18,253 nt of DNA from contig CAYFJC010000025.1 in the NCBI GenBank assembly GCA_964343355.1, positions 1 to 18,253 on the forward strand. Direction: 5' to 3'. This DNA is from MED-G78 sp964343355. Its GTDB lineage: Bacteria; Pseudomonadota; Gammaproteobacteria; Magnimaribacterales; D2472. The notes under the pieces are model-generated. The model searched no databases and was not told the origin of the DNA. It saw only the letters and a list, made by a program, of their open reading frames with translations. Shown piece after piece: positions 1 to 7,682 of this stretch. A program made the position numbers and the translations under genes. The first letter of the stretch is position 1; each line of letters begins with the position of its first letter.

Positions 1-200
1 TTAAGGTGAAGTACTATAAACGCGATCTAGAGCCTTGGGAGATATTTTTTGAAATTTCAAAGAATGCAAATATTAAACTTCCATTTAGCTCTTCAAGACA
101 ACTTCTACTCAAAGAACTTAATACGTTTGATAGACTAATTGCCCAAGATGGCAAGATAGCACCTATCTCATATTGTAGTGAGTGCGAATTAGTAGAATAG
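1..200 (+). CDS. C-terminal part of an unrecognised protein (partial at the window edge)
   Basis: An open frame runs from the left edge of the window to a TAG stop at 198-200. A GTG at 6-8 could start a 64-residue protein, but the frame is open upstream of it, so this is more likely the tail of a longer gene. The visible part is soluble and mixed in charge, with a W-E-I-F-F stretch near its start, a helical LLLKEL segment, and a C-S-E-C pair six residues from the C-terminus that could bind metal or form a disulfide. I do not recognise the family. It is followed after two bases by a possible 30-codon gene, and then meets hda tail to tail. Codon use looks like the neighbours. Confidence 0.45.
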   Translation, partial: KVKYYKRDLEPWEIFFEISKNANIKLPFSSSRQLLLKELNTFDRLIAQDGKIAPISYCSECELVE

Positions 201-202
201 TT

Positions 203-295
203 ATGACTGACTCAAGTAAATTTATATTTAAATTTTTTTTAATTATGATTATTTCAGGTATTACTGTTCAGTCCCTTTGGAATTACTTTATTTAA
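203..295 (+). CDS. Possible 30-aa single-pass membrane peptide
   Basis: ATG at 203 lies two bases after the preceding TAG and is followed by 30 codons and TAA at 293-295. The product has a short polar N-terminus (MTDSSK) and then an almost wholly hydrophobic stretch of about 20 residues rich in F, I and L, ending in W-N-Y-F-I. That is the shape of a single-pass membrane peptide. Placement right behind the upstream stop suggests translation by reinitiation. No Shine-Dalgarno sequence is seen, and T-rich DNA makes F/I/L-rich short frames by chance, so this is only a candidate. I know of no named family. Confidence 0.25.
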   Translation: MTDSSKFIFKFFLIMIISGITVQSLWNYFI

Positions 296-302
296 AGTAA
301 AT

Positions 303-977
303 TTATAACAACTCTTTTATCAATGGGATCGTAATCTTTCTTTTCGATCCCATTGAATGATCATCAATCTTTTTTATAAAATTTATTAAAGTTGCTAGAT
401 CTCGAGTGTAAGTTTTAAGTAAAAAATTAATTTCTTTTTCCTCGATAGGTATTCTTAGATTTGAAGCAACAGCTTTAATTGCATCATTAAGCTGAGCATC
501 TTGAACAGAACTTAATATATAACTAGTCATTTTTTTTAATCTAGAGAGCAGATCTGGGAAGAAGTTCTTCTCATCCTTTGAGCAGCTAAAAATTAACCTA
601 CAACCTGATTCATTGCATCGATTAATGAGATTAAAACAAGCGACCTCCCAGCATTTGTCAGCAGCAACTGCATCCAGATCATCTAAGCAGACTAAATTTA
701 AAGATTCAAGACCATCTAAGACCATTGGCTTCAGTTTAATTGCTTCAGCTAAAGGTATGTAAGCTGTAGTAAAAGTTGAAGAACTAAGATCATTGCAGGC
801 AGCCTGAAGAAGATAAGATTTACCTACACCCTTGCCACCTAATAGAAAAATATCGCCTACTTTATTATCTTGTATTGCAGCTATTAAGTGCTCACATCCC
901 TCTGGTACAAAAAATTTCTTAATAGAAGATTTCTTATCAATACTAAAGGGAAAAATTAATTGCTTAGGATTGCTCAT
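303..977 (-). CDS. hda: DnaA regulatory inactivator Hda
   Basis: Hda is a DnaA-like AAA+ protein that binds the DNA-loaded sliding clamp and stimulates hydrolysis of ATP on DnaA, preventing repeated initiation. From the chosen start it has 224 residues, close to the usual size. The N-terminus carries a clamp-binding motif, QLIFPF, at residues 6-11. Walker A GGKGVGKS is at about 47-54, Walker B LVCLDDLD at about 95-102, the arginine-finger region LLSRL at about 143-147, and the sensor-2 arginine in TRDLATL at about 192. The ATG at 977 is preferred over one ten codons upstream because AAGGA precedes it at proper spacing and the clamp motif then sits at the very N-terminus. It overlaps the end of the upstream phosphotransferase gene by 14 bases, so the two are probably coupled. 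The 3' end contains a strong inverted repeat. Confidence 0.93.
   Translation of the reverse strand: MSNPKQLIFPFSIDKKSSIKKFFVPEGCEHLIAAIQDNKVGDIFLLGGKGVGKSYLLQAACNDLSSSTFTTAYIPLAEAIKLKPMVLDGLESLNLVCLDDLDAVAADKCWEVACFNLINRCNESGCRLIFSCSKDEKNFFPDLLSRLKKMTSYILSSVQDAQLNDAIKAVASNLRIPIEEKEINFLLKTYTRDLATLINFIKKIDDHSMGSKRKITIPLIKELL
320..356. repeat. 12-bp inverted repeat within the 3' end of hda
   Basis: The arm at 320-331 is the reverse complement of the arm at 345-356 (core CAATGGGATCG / CGATCCCATTG), with a 13-base spacer. It lies inside the last codons of hda, near where hda and the rightward genes converge. Neither side has an adjoining T-tract, so it is not a textbook terminator. It could still stall polymerase or protect the hda mRNA 3' end. 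The repeat is plain in the sequence; its role is unknown. Confidence 0.6.
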
Positions 978-1518
978 GATGTCCTTTAATCGACTTGAGC
1001 CACGCATATGAATACACCAAGAGACTCGATGCAGTAATTATTACAATAAGCCAGTCCAGCCAAAAAAGATGAAGTTCGGCAGATAAAGATTGAAGAATCA
1101 ATATCTGAGCAATATAAAAAATTTGAACACCTGTTGTTATCTTGCCAAGAATATTTGGACTAGGTGCATTATTGGTAATTAAACTCATATGCATAGCGGC
1201 ACCTAGCAGAATTAATATATCCCTACTAATTAATATTATAAATACATATAAAGGTATAAGTTCATTAGCCCATAAAACAAAAATAGTCCCTATAACTAAT
1301 AACTTATCAGCTACAGGATCTAAGATTTTTCCAAGCTCCGTATACCAATTCATCTTTCTAGCTAGAAATCCATCTAACGCATCTGTAAGAGAGGCTATAA
1401 GAAAATATACTAAAGCTAAGAAATATTCACCAATATAAACTGAGTTTAAAATAGGATATACAAGCCCTATTCTTACTATAGAAAGAAGATTAGGTATAAA
1501 GATAAAGTACTGGCTCAT
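964..1518 (-). CDS. CDP-alcohol phosphatidyltransferase family protein (PgsA-like)
   Basis: This is an integral membrane enzyme of 184 residues that should transfer a phosphatidyl group from CDP-diacylglycerol to an alcohol. The signature D-x2-D-G-x2-A-R-x8-G-x3-D-x3-D is complete: D46, D49, G50, A53, R54, G63, D67 and D71, which bind metal and the CDP moiety. Several hydrophobic helices surround it. Length and the N-terminal NLLS.R pattern resemble phosphatidylglycerophosphate synthase, but a copy next to hda in gammaproteobacteria may be a paralogue, so I do not assign pgsA. The ATG at 1518 follows the DUF2066 stop by two bases, and its 3' end overlaps hda by 14 bases. The three genes look like one operon. 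No clear Shine-Dalgarno sequence precedes the start. Confidence 0.88.
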   Translation of the reverse strand: MSQYFIFIPNLLSIVRIGLVYPILNSVYIGEYFLALVYFLIASLTDALDGFLARKMNWYTELGKILDPVADKLLVIGTIFVLWANELIPLYVFIILISRDILILLGAAMHMSLITNNAPSPNILGKITTGVQIFYIAQILILQSLSAELHLFWLDWLIVIITASSLLVYSYAWLKSIKGHHEQS

Positions 1519-1520
1519 AA

Positions 1521-2537
1521 TTAATTATTCAATAAAACAAAAGTAACATTGTCATCGCTTTCAATCAATTGAAGATATGGATTTGCATTAACTTCTTTTT
1601 TAAATGACTCAATATCACCACTAATTTGTAAGGTATAAGCAACTGATTTATTTACATAGCTATTTATTTTAGTATTTTTAATTGATATCAATCGCGACAT
1701 TGCATCTTGAAGCTGGTTCAGCTCATTATAAGAATTTATATTATTAACAACTACTCTTATTGAGCTTTGAGAGTTTGGAATTTTAAAAGCATAGAGGTAA
1801 TCATTAGCTAAAGTATTTAGCTTTGAGCGTAATGTGCTTAGAGTTAATTTTAAACTTGTGGCCTTGTTGGAATTGATGTCCCCTGTTATTACCCATTTAT
1901 TTATATAGGACTGAGAAATATTTAAATTAAGTTGATAGTCATATTCATAATTAGATAAAATAATGTCTTCTTCGGAGTCAAAAATAGTTAAGCTTTCAAG
2001 CTCCTTGATATCATCTAGATCAAAAACTGGGAGCTCGAAAAAGATACCTCTTTGATTAGATACTTCGCTTAAAATTAACTTAATATCTTGATCTATTAAT
2101 TTACTTGAAGAATTATTTAAAATATATGGAGCATCATTTCCATCTTCAACTTTTACAAGCAGCATAATTGTAGGCCGGTTGTAACCAACAATAGGTATTT
2201 TTAAAGAATCGAGTCTACCTAAAAGACTTTTTTTATTAAATCTTGTAACTAAAAAAGATTGGTCATTAATATTAATTGGCTCATAACTTACTAAGAAATC
2301 TTTTTTTAGCTTAACGGATGGAGCAATTTGTTTTATTGTAGATAGATTGTTGGTGCCAGTTAATCTGTAAATAAGATCATTAAATGATTTATTGATTGCT
2401 GCGTCTACGTTTGAGACTTCACTCATAGGAGTGGTTATTTCAAAAAGTTTCTGAAATTCCTTCCCATAGGAGTAATTAGAAAAGATAATTACAAAAGTAA
2501 GAATAAAATTAAATGATTGGCTGCTAATTTTCTTCAC
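1521..2537 (-). CDS. DUF2066 domain-containing secreted protein
   Basis: A 338-residue protein beginning with a signal peptide: two lysines, a hydrophobic stretch to about residue 22, and a likely cleavage site after SYG near residue 25. The rest is soluble, rich in N, S, I and L, without cysteine clusters or enzyme motifs. Family assignment rests partly on position: DUF2066 proteins commonly sit divergently beside purM and upstream of hda in gammaproteobacteria, exactly as here. The region near residues 30-60 (ITTPMSEVSNVDAAINKSFNDL...RLTG) resembles the start of that domain. Function is unknown. The start is GTG at 2537, without a clear ribosome binding site, and an in-frame TAA lies just upstream. 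Only 13 bases separate it from the purM start. Confidence 0.75.
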   Translation of the reverse strand: MKKISSQSFNFILTFVIIFSNYSYGKEFQKLFEITTPMSEVSNVDAAINKSFNDLIYRLTGTNNLSTIKQIAPSVKLKKDFLVSYEPININDQSFLVTRFNKKSLLGRLDSLKIPIVGYNRPTIMLLVKVEDGNDAPYILNNSSSKLIDQDIKLILSEVSNQRGIFFELPVFDLDDIKELESLTIFDSEEDIILSNYEYDYQLNLNISQSYINKWVITGDINSNKATSLKLTLSTLRSKLNTLANDYLYAFKIPNSQSSIRVVVNNINSYNELNQLQDAMSRLISIKNTKINSYVNKSVAYTLQISGDIESFKKEVNANPYLQLIESDDNVTFVLLNN

Positions 2538-2550
2538 ATAGGTATTTTAA

Positions 2551-3582
2551 ATGACAAAAGAAATTAAAAACAATGATCCTTATAAATTAGCTGGAGTTGA
2601 TATAGAAGCTGGTAACTCGCTTATTGATAAAATCAAGGCTGATGTTGGTGCTACACAAGGTCCTAATGTCTTAGGAAATATTGGTGGATTTGCAGGAATG
2701 TTTAAATTAGACGGTTCAGTTAAGAATCCTACTCTGGTTGCATGCACTGATGGCGTTGGTACAAAAGTGGCCTTAGCTCAAGAAAATAATAAGCTCGACA
2801 CCATTGGTCAGGACCTGGTAGCTATGTGTGTTAATGATCTTATAACCTGTGGTGCTGAACCTTTATTCTTTTTAGATTATTTTGCAACCTCTGCTCTTGA
2901 TGTTGATCAAGCGGCATTAATTATTAAAAGTATTGCTGCTGCCTGCAAAGATAGTGGCTGCGCCCTTCTGGGCGGTGAAACTGCTGAAATGCCCGGGCAT
3001 TATGTTGGCAAGAATTTTGATCTTGCTGGTTTTTCAGTTGGCATAGTTGATGAAAGTAAAATTATAAATGGTTCAAATATTAAAAATGGTGACGCAATTA
3101 TTGGAATAGAGTCTAGCGGACCTCACTCAAATGGCTATTCGTTAATAAGAAAAATTATTGATGAATCTTCCGCATCACAAGACGAAATTAATTCTATTGT
3201 AAACATGGTATTAAAGCCTACTCATTTATATCCAGAACTTATAAAAGAGGTGCTACAAACTCTAAAAGTTAACGGTATGGCTCATATTACTGGTGGTGGG
3301 ATTACTGAAAATATACCGAGAATAATTCCAACTGGATTAAATATTGATATCTTTAAAGATTCATGGGAAATACCTGAGGCTTTTAAATGGCTTCAAGCTC
3401 AAGGAAGTATTTCTAATAGCGATATGTATAGGATATTTAATTGCGGCATTGGGATCACATTAATTGTAGATCAATCGCTTAAAGAAGAAGCTATAGACTG
3501 TATTCAGAAATCTGGCTATAAAGCTTTTTATCTAGGCAATGTTCATGATAGAGAAACAGATACACCCGTTACTTATTTATAA
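2551..3582 (+). CDS. purM: Phosphoribosylformylglycinamidine cyclo-ligase (AIR synthetase)
   Basis: PurM uses ATP to close the imidazole ring of FGAM to give AIR in purine synthesis; it acts in the cytoplasm as a dimer. The 343-residue length matches the E. coli enzyme (about 345). Visible hallmarks are the N-terminal YKLAGVDIEAGN stretch, the ATP-site loop TDGVGTK (about 66-72), the conserved VNDLITCGAEPLFFLDY (about 94-110), GGETAEMPGHY (141-151), GPHSNGYSL, and the C-terminal HITGGGITENIPR. All are intact. Start ATG 2551 has a weak AGG at 2540-2542. purN starts two bases after the stop, so they form an operon. The promoter must lie within the 5' end of the divergent DUF2066 gene; I could not place it. 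Confidence 0.97.
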   Translation: MTKEIKNNDPYKLAGVDIEAGNSLIDKIKADVGATQGPNVLGNIGGFAGMFKLDGSVKNPTLVACTDGVGTKVALAQENNKLDTIGQDLVAMCVNDLITCGAEPLFFLDYFATSALDVDQAALIIKSIAAACKDSGCALLGGETAEMPGHYVGKNFDLAGFSVGIVDESKIINGSNIKNGDAIIGIESSGPHSNGYSLIRKIIDESSASQDEINSIVNMVLKPTHLYPELIKEVLQTLKVNGMAHITGGGITENIPRIIPTGLNIDIFKDSWEIPEAFKWLQAQGSISNSDMYRIFNCGIGITLIVDQSLKEEAIDCIQKSGYKAFYLGNVHDRETDTPVTYL

Positions 3583-3584
3583 TA

Positions 3585-4211
3585 GTGTTTAAAATAATTG
3601 CTCTAATCTCTGGAAGTGGTTCAAACTTAGAGGCAATCATGCAGGCTTGTGAAGCTAGAACAATTAATGGAAATGTCGTAGGCGTTATTAGCAATAATGC
3701 AGATGCTTTTGGTCTTGAGAGGGCTAAAAAGTTTAATATTCCCTCAGTAGTAATTAATCATAATGACTATGATTCACGTGAAAGCTTTGATGCCGCATTA
3801 GTGACATCTATAAACGAATTTGGACCAAACCTTATCGTTTTAGCAGGCTTTATGAGAATATTGTCGCCTGTAATGACATCAGCTTTTCAAGATATGATGA
3901 TCAATATTCATCCCTCATTATTACCAAAATACCCAGGACTGGATACTCATGAGCAGGTCATAGCAAATAAGGATACTCAGCATGGAGTTACAGTTCATTC
4001 TGTTTCAGAAGAGCTTGATGCTGGCCCTATAGTAGCTCAGGCAAGGATATCAGTTGATACAGATCAGAAACTCAATGAGCTGGTTAAAAGAATTCATAAA
4101 GCTGAGCATCTTTTATTTCCGAAAGTTATAAGTATGATAGCCTCAGGTGAACTTAATCTTAAAAAATCAGGCTTAGGCCAAGAAGTGATATATGAAAATT
4201 ATGAAATTTAA
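3585..4211 (+). CDS. purN: Phosphoribosylglycinamide formyltransferase
   Basis: PurN transfers a formyl group from 10-formyltetrahydrofolate to GAR, giving FGAR. The protein has 208 residues. The N-terminal substrate loop ISGSGSNLEAI (8-18) is present, the folate-site segment NIHPSLLPKYPGL contains the catalytic pair N107 and H109, and D145 lies in ELDAGPI, matching N106, H108 and D144 of E. coli. The start is GTG, two bases after the purM stop, so translation is probably coupled. Its last 20 bases overlap the next gene in another frame. Nothing suggests loss of function. PurM and PurN act two steps apart in the same pathway and are often paired in this order. Confidence 0.96.
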   Translation: MFKIIALISGSGSNLEAIMQACEARTINGNVVGVISNNADAFGLERAKKFNIPSVVINHNDYDSRESFDAALVTSINEFGPNLIVLAGFMRILSPVMTSAFQDMMINIHPSLLPKYPGLDTHEQVIANKDTQHGVTVHSVSEELDAGPIVAQARISVDTDQKLNELVKRIHKAEHLLFPKVISMIASGELNLKKSGLGQEVIYENYEI

Positions 4212-4902
4212 AAAAATTCTAGTACTAATATTAATACTTCCATTATTAGGTTCAGCAAATGAGGTTCAAGACTACAAAGCTGAGTATCTTTTTGAAACTG
4301 AACAATTTTCAGTAACTGGAATTAGAGAACTTAAGACAGAGAATGATAAAGCCTCTATTACTTTTAATGCTAAAACAAAAATTATAAAATTATTTTTTGA
4401 ATCAACTTTTGATGTTATAAACAATCAGGTCTTTTCAGAACAATACTTAGTGACAATAAAAGCATTTTTAATAAAAAGAAAATATTTAATTAAATATGGA
4501 AAAGGTAATGGGGTTATTGAATCTTCAGGTCAAAATAAATGGGAAATATCATATAAAAAAGATCTAAAAATTCTAGATCCACTAAATGCACAAGTTCAAA
4601 TGCGAATAAATGTTAAAAAGATGTTTGATTTAAAAGATTACAGCCCTTTTGAGATAGCGCTTCAGGATATCAGGGATGGTGATATAGAGATAAATACCTA
4701 TAAATTTGCAAGAAATGATATATATGAATTTGATGGTGAATCCTATGAATCTATTGTTATTGAAAGAATTAGAGAGCAAGACTCGCGAGTTACCGAGTAT
4801 TATTTAGTTCCAGAATTAGGCTTTCTTATTTTAGAGGTTATTGATAAAAAAGAAGAATCTACTGAAAGGCTTAAATTGCAAAAAATACTAAGTCTTGGGT
4901 AG
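4192..4902 (+). CDS. DUF3108 family envelope protein
   Basis: A 236-residue protein with an N-terminal signal peptide (lysines, then LVLILILPLLGSANE) followed by a beta-rich domain with alternating charged and hydrophobic residues. DUF3108 proteins are commonly found directly downstream of purM-purN in gammaproteobacteria; pattern and position both fit. The F-E-S-T-F-D and R-I-R-E-Q-D stretches and the C-terminal LVPELGFLILEV are typical of this class. The function is unknown, probably periplasmic. Its start overlaps the end of purN by 20 bases; an alternative ATG lies at 4201, giving a signal peptide without the extra MKI. The 3' end overlaps dcd on the opposite strand by 15 bases, with no terminator between. 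Confidence 0.75.
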   Translation: MKIMKFKKILVLILILPLLGSANEVQDYKAEYLFETEQFSVTGIRELKTENDKASITFNAKTKIIKLFFESTFDVINNQVFSEQYLVTIKAFLIKRKYLIKYGKGNGVIESSGQNKWEISYKKDLKILDPLNAQVQMRINVKKMFDLKDYSPFEIALQDIRDGDIEINTYKFARNDIYEFDGESYESIVIERIREQDSRVTEYYLVPELGFLILEVIDKKEESTERLKLQKILSLG

Positions 4903-5457
4903 AGTTACTCCGAGCTGTCCTTGGTATTTACCGCCTCTATCCTTATAGCTTGTTTCACAATCCTCATCTGACTCAAAGAAAATCATTTGTGCCACACCTT
5001 CACCAGCATAAATTTTTGCAGGTAAATTGGTAGTATTTGAGAACTCCAAGGTAACATGCCCTTCCCACTCTGGCTCTAGTGGTGTCACATTAACTATGAT
5101 TCCACATCTAGCATAAGTTGACTTACCTAAACAAATTGTTAGTACATTTCTTGGAATCTTAAAGTACTCAACAGTTCTTGCTAGAGCAAACGAGTTAGGG
5201 GGTATTACACAAACATCTGAATGAATGTCTATAAAACTATTATCATCAAAATTCTTTGGATCAACAGTTACAGAATGTATATTTGTAAATACTTTAAATT
5301 CATTAGAACACCTTACGTCATAACCGTAACTAGATACTCCATAGGATATAAGCTTGTTACCTTTTTCATCTACTCTCACCTGATTATCAGAAAAAGGTTC
5401 AATCATCTTTTTGTCTAATGACATCTTTTTTATCCACTTGTCTGATTTGATACTCAT
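4888..5457 (-). CDS. dcd: dCTP deaminase
   Basis: Dcd deaminates dCTP to dUTP, feeding dTMP synthesis; it forms a trimer in the cytoplasm. From ATG 5457 the protein has 189 residues, within the family range. The signature GKSTYARCG (111-119) holds the nucleotide-phosphate site, and VTPLEPEWEGHVTLEFSN (124-141) places the catalytic glutamate at E138, the same number as in E. coli. The C-terminal KYQGQ.G is also typical. A longer frame begins at 5511, but the inner ATG has a good GAGGT five bases upstream and gives the standard N-terminus MSIKSDKWI. It starts one base after the recR stop, its ribosome site lying inside recR, and is the last gene of the leftward operon. Confidence 0.96.
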   Translation of the reverse strand: MSIKSDKWIKKMSLDKKMIEPFSDNQVRVDEKGNKLISYGVSSYGYDVRCSNEFKVFTNIHSVTVDPKNFDDNSFIDIHSDVCVIPPNSFALARTVEYFKIPRNVLTICLGKSTYARCGIIVNVTPLEPEWEGHVTLEFSNTTNLPAKIYAGEGVAQMIFFESDEDCETSYKDRGGKYQGQLGVTLPKT

Positions 5458-5458
5458 T

Positions 5459-6046
5459 TTATACCTCTGTCCTTCCTTGAATTGCTTGAGCAATTGTATT
5501 GCTGTCGACATACTCTAATTCACCACCAATAGGAATACCATAAGATATTCTAGATACTTTAATATCGGGAATATGATCTTTAATATACATACCTGTCGCG
5601 TCACCTTCTACTGTGGAGCTTGTAGCAAGAATTAATTCTTCAATACCTTCTGATTCTAAAATAACAAGCAGCTCATCTATACCCAGCTCTTCTGGCCCCA
5701 CTCCCTCAATAGGGGATAATCTTCCAAGTAAAACAAAATATTTACCTTTATAGCCACCAGTGGACTCAATTGCCAAAACATCAGATGGAGATTCAACTAT
5801 ACATATACTTTTATCATCTCTTGAAAGATCAGAACAGACTCTACATAAATCATTGGATGTTAGCATTCTGCAACGTTTGCATCGTGAAATATCCTCAACA
5901 GCTTCAAGCAAAGTAGAAGCCATTATTTTTGCACCTTGTTTATTTTTATCTAATAAGTAAAGAGCCATTCTTTGAGCCGATTTTTTCCCAACACCTGGCA
6001 GTATTGTTAAAGCTTGAATTAAATCATTTAGGAGATCTTTAGTCAT
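5459..6046 (-). CDS. recR: Recombination mediator RecR
   Basis: RecR works with RecO and RecF to load RecA onto SSB-coated single-stranded gaps. The 195-residue protein shows all regions in order: a helix-hairpin-helix (ILPGVGKKSAQRMA, about 15-28), a four-cysteine zinc finger (C56, C59, C68, C71), a Toprim domain starting near VESPSD (84-89) and including GRLSPIEGVGPEELGI, and the C-terminal GIPIGGELEYVDS. The start ATG 6046 lies one base after the dnaX stop. The usual order dnaX - ybaB - recR lacks ybaB here, so recR follows dnaX directly. dcd follows one base after recR. Confidence 0.97.
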   Translation of the reverse strand: MTKDLLNDLIQALTILPGVGKKSAQRMALYLLDKNKQGAKIMASTLLEAVEDISRCKRCRMLTSNDLCRVCSDLSRDDKSICIVESPSDVLAIESTGGYKGKYFVLLGRLSPIEGVGPEELGIDELLVILESEGIEELILATSSTVEGDATGMYIKDHIPDIKVSRISYGIPIGGELEYVDSNTIAQAIQGRTEV

Positions 6047-6047
6047 T

Positions 6048-7682
6048 TTAATCTAGGGGTTTGATGGATCCATCTTGAATCTTGCCATTAAATTTCTTCA
6101 TAATATCCTGAATACCAGCATCGTTAGTAATAGATGACTGGGCTGATGATTGTTTCACATTATTAGCTTTAAGCTTGATACTTGATGGACTATTTTCGCA
6201 TGATCCTTGTTCAAATTTAAGAGTAATTTTAACTTTAAAAAAGCTAGAACATTCATCTTGAAATTCAGTTAAGACGCTTTGAGGAATTGAAGATTTATCT
6301 ATATCCCCTTTTAAAGTTATTGATGATCTCTCATGAGATGAAAATTCAAGATTACCAAATAAAGCTTCTGAAAATGCACTTAAATCCATTGAATGATAAG
6401 CCTTGTTCCAGTCTTCATAGGACTGAACTGATATCGAGGACTCTTCTTGATCACCTTTTACTTCTTTGATTAATGGGGTGATAGATGGCTGCTCAATAGT
6501 TTGAACTTTTTCTTCTATAGGTTTATTTATTTTTATTGGCGGAGGTGATTCTATTTTGTTATTTTTTTTTTCAATTCCTGAGGCTTCAATAATAGTTTCT
6601 AATGGTTGCTTTAAAGGATTGAAAGCAAGCATTCGAAGAAGGCATATCTCTAAGGCTTCTTTTGGGTTTGGATGAACATGAAACATCGAATAAGCGTTTA
6701 CCGTGATTTCATAAAGGAGCTGGCAAAACTCTGGATCAATTATTGAAGCTAATTCTTTAATTTCATCTGTTTCACTGTTATTAAGAACTTGCTCTAAAGA
6801 GACCTTATGAAGAATAGAAATAATACTTTGTAAAATATGATCGTACTCTGGATTAAGTTCAGCTATAGAATCAAGATGATCAAAAGCATTTTTACCATCT
6901 CCATTTATAACTGAATGCATCATTCCATATAAATATGAATTATCTATAGTTCCTAATAAAGATTTAACCTCATTCAGATTAATAGATCCTGCGCCATGAG
7001 CAATAGCCTGATCAAGCAAAGTAAGAGCATCTCTAACTGAACCATTGGCACTATCTGCTATTAACCCCAAGGCTTCATTATCATTAGGAACTTCTTCATT
7101 TTTTACTATGGAAGCTAAATGATCATGAAGGATATTATGAGCTACTGTTTTTAGGTTTAATTGAAGGCATCTTGATAAAACTGTCTTAGGAATTTTGTCT
7201 GGATCTGTTGTGGCAAAAATAAAGACTACATGCTCTGGTGGCTCTTCAAGAGTTTTTAATAAGGCATTAAAACTTGCTCTTGAAAGCATATGAACTTCAT
7301 CAATTAAATAAATTTTGTAGAGCCCGTTTGCCGGTTTGTATTGAACATTATCAATAAGCTCTCTCATATCATCAACACCAGTTCTTGATGCTGCATCTAT
7401 TTCCAGGAACTCTAAATGCCTTCCTACCTTTATTTCTTCACAGGCAGTGCATTTATCACATGGGGTAGTAACCGGATTTTCTTCGGATTGGCAATTTAAG
7501 CACTTAGCCAGGATTCTAGCAATTGTAGTTTTTCCAACACCTCTTGTGCCAGCTAAAAGATATGCTTGATGTATTCTGTCCTGAGATATGCTGTTACTTA
7601 ATGCTTGAACAACATGGTCTTGACCAACAACCTCTTCGAAGTTAGTTGGGCGATATTTTCGAGCTAAAACCTGATAGGACAT
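6048..7682 (-). CDS. dnaX: DNA polymerase III clamp-loader subunit tau (and likely gamma)
   Basis: DnaX is the ATPase motor of the clamp loader; tau also couples polymerase cores and helicase. The AAA+ domain begins YQVLARKYRP, with Walker A GTRGVGKT (45-52), zinc cysteines C64, C75, C78 and C81, Walker B DEVH (128-131), and the SRC arginine-finger motif (170-172). Domains II-III extend to about residue 365. A poor-complexity, proline- and lysine-rich linker follows, then a C-terminal domain (about 420-544) like the polymerase-binding domain V of tau. At 544 residues it is shorter than E. coli tau (643). An A10 run at codons 371-374 sits exactly between core and tau-only part. The start ATG 7682 lacks a Shine-Dalgarno sequence and lies inside a hairpin with the end of recX. 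Confidence 0.96.
   Translation of the reverse strand: MSYQVLARKYRPTNFEEVVGQDHVVQALSNSISQDRIHQAYLLAGTRGVGKTTIARILAKCLNCQSEENPVTTPCDKCTACEEIKVGRHLEFLEIDAASRTGVDDMRELIDNVQYKPANGLYKIYLIDEVHMLSRASFNALLKTLEEPPEHVVFIFATTDPDKIPKTVLSRCLQLNLKTVAHNILHDHLASIVKNEEVPNDNEALGLIADSANGSVRDALTLLDQAIAHGAGSINLNEVKSLLGTIDNSYLYGMMHSVINGDGKNAFDHLDSIAELNPEYDHILQSIISILHKVSLEQVLNNSETDEIKELASIIDPEFCQLLYEITVNAYSMFHVHPNPKEALEICLLRMLAFNPLKQPLETIIEASGIEKKNNKIESPPPIKINKPIEEKVQTIEQPSITPLIKEVKGDQEESSISVQSYEDWNKAYHSMDLSAFSEALFGNLEFSSHERSSITLKGDIDKSSIPQSVLTEFQDECSSFFKVKITLKFEQGSCENSPSSIKLKANNVKQSSAQSSITNDAGIQDIMKKFNGKIQDGSIKPLD
6561..6572 (-). promoter_or_regulatory. A10 slippery run in dnaX with stops in both other frames
   Basis: On the coding strand G is followed by ten A (6571-6562) and then TAAC. 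Zero frame reads GAA AAA AAA AAT. A -1 shift, or one extra A in the mRNA, reads GAA AAA AAA AAA TAA and stops after residue 374. Loss of one A reads ATA ACA AAA TAG and stops after residue 376. An AGGA lies four bases before the run (6579-6576), as in the E. coli dnaX site, where a Shine-Dalgarno-like element stimulates shifting. Gamma production by slippage is established for E. coli (ribosomal) and Thermus (transcriptional); here it is inferred. Confidence 0.6.

Noticed and set aside
320..356. hda inverted repeat as an ordinary rho-independent terminator
   Set aside because: No T-tract adjoins the stem on either strand; the nearest on the plus strand is about 15 bases further on.
1142..1438. 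98-codon open frame antisense to the CDP-alcohol phosphotransferase
   Set aside because: Mirror of a well-supported gene with intact catalytic motif; no ribosome site or recognisable product.
5458..5511. Longer dcd start at 5511
   Set aside because: It adds 18 residues not typical of the family and lies within recR, whereas ATG 5457 has a good ribosome site and gives the standard N-terminus.
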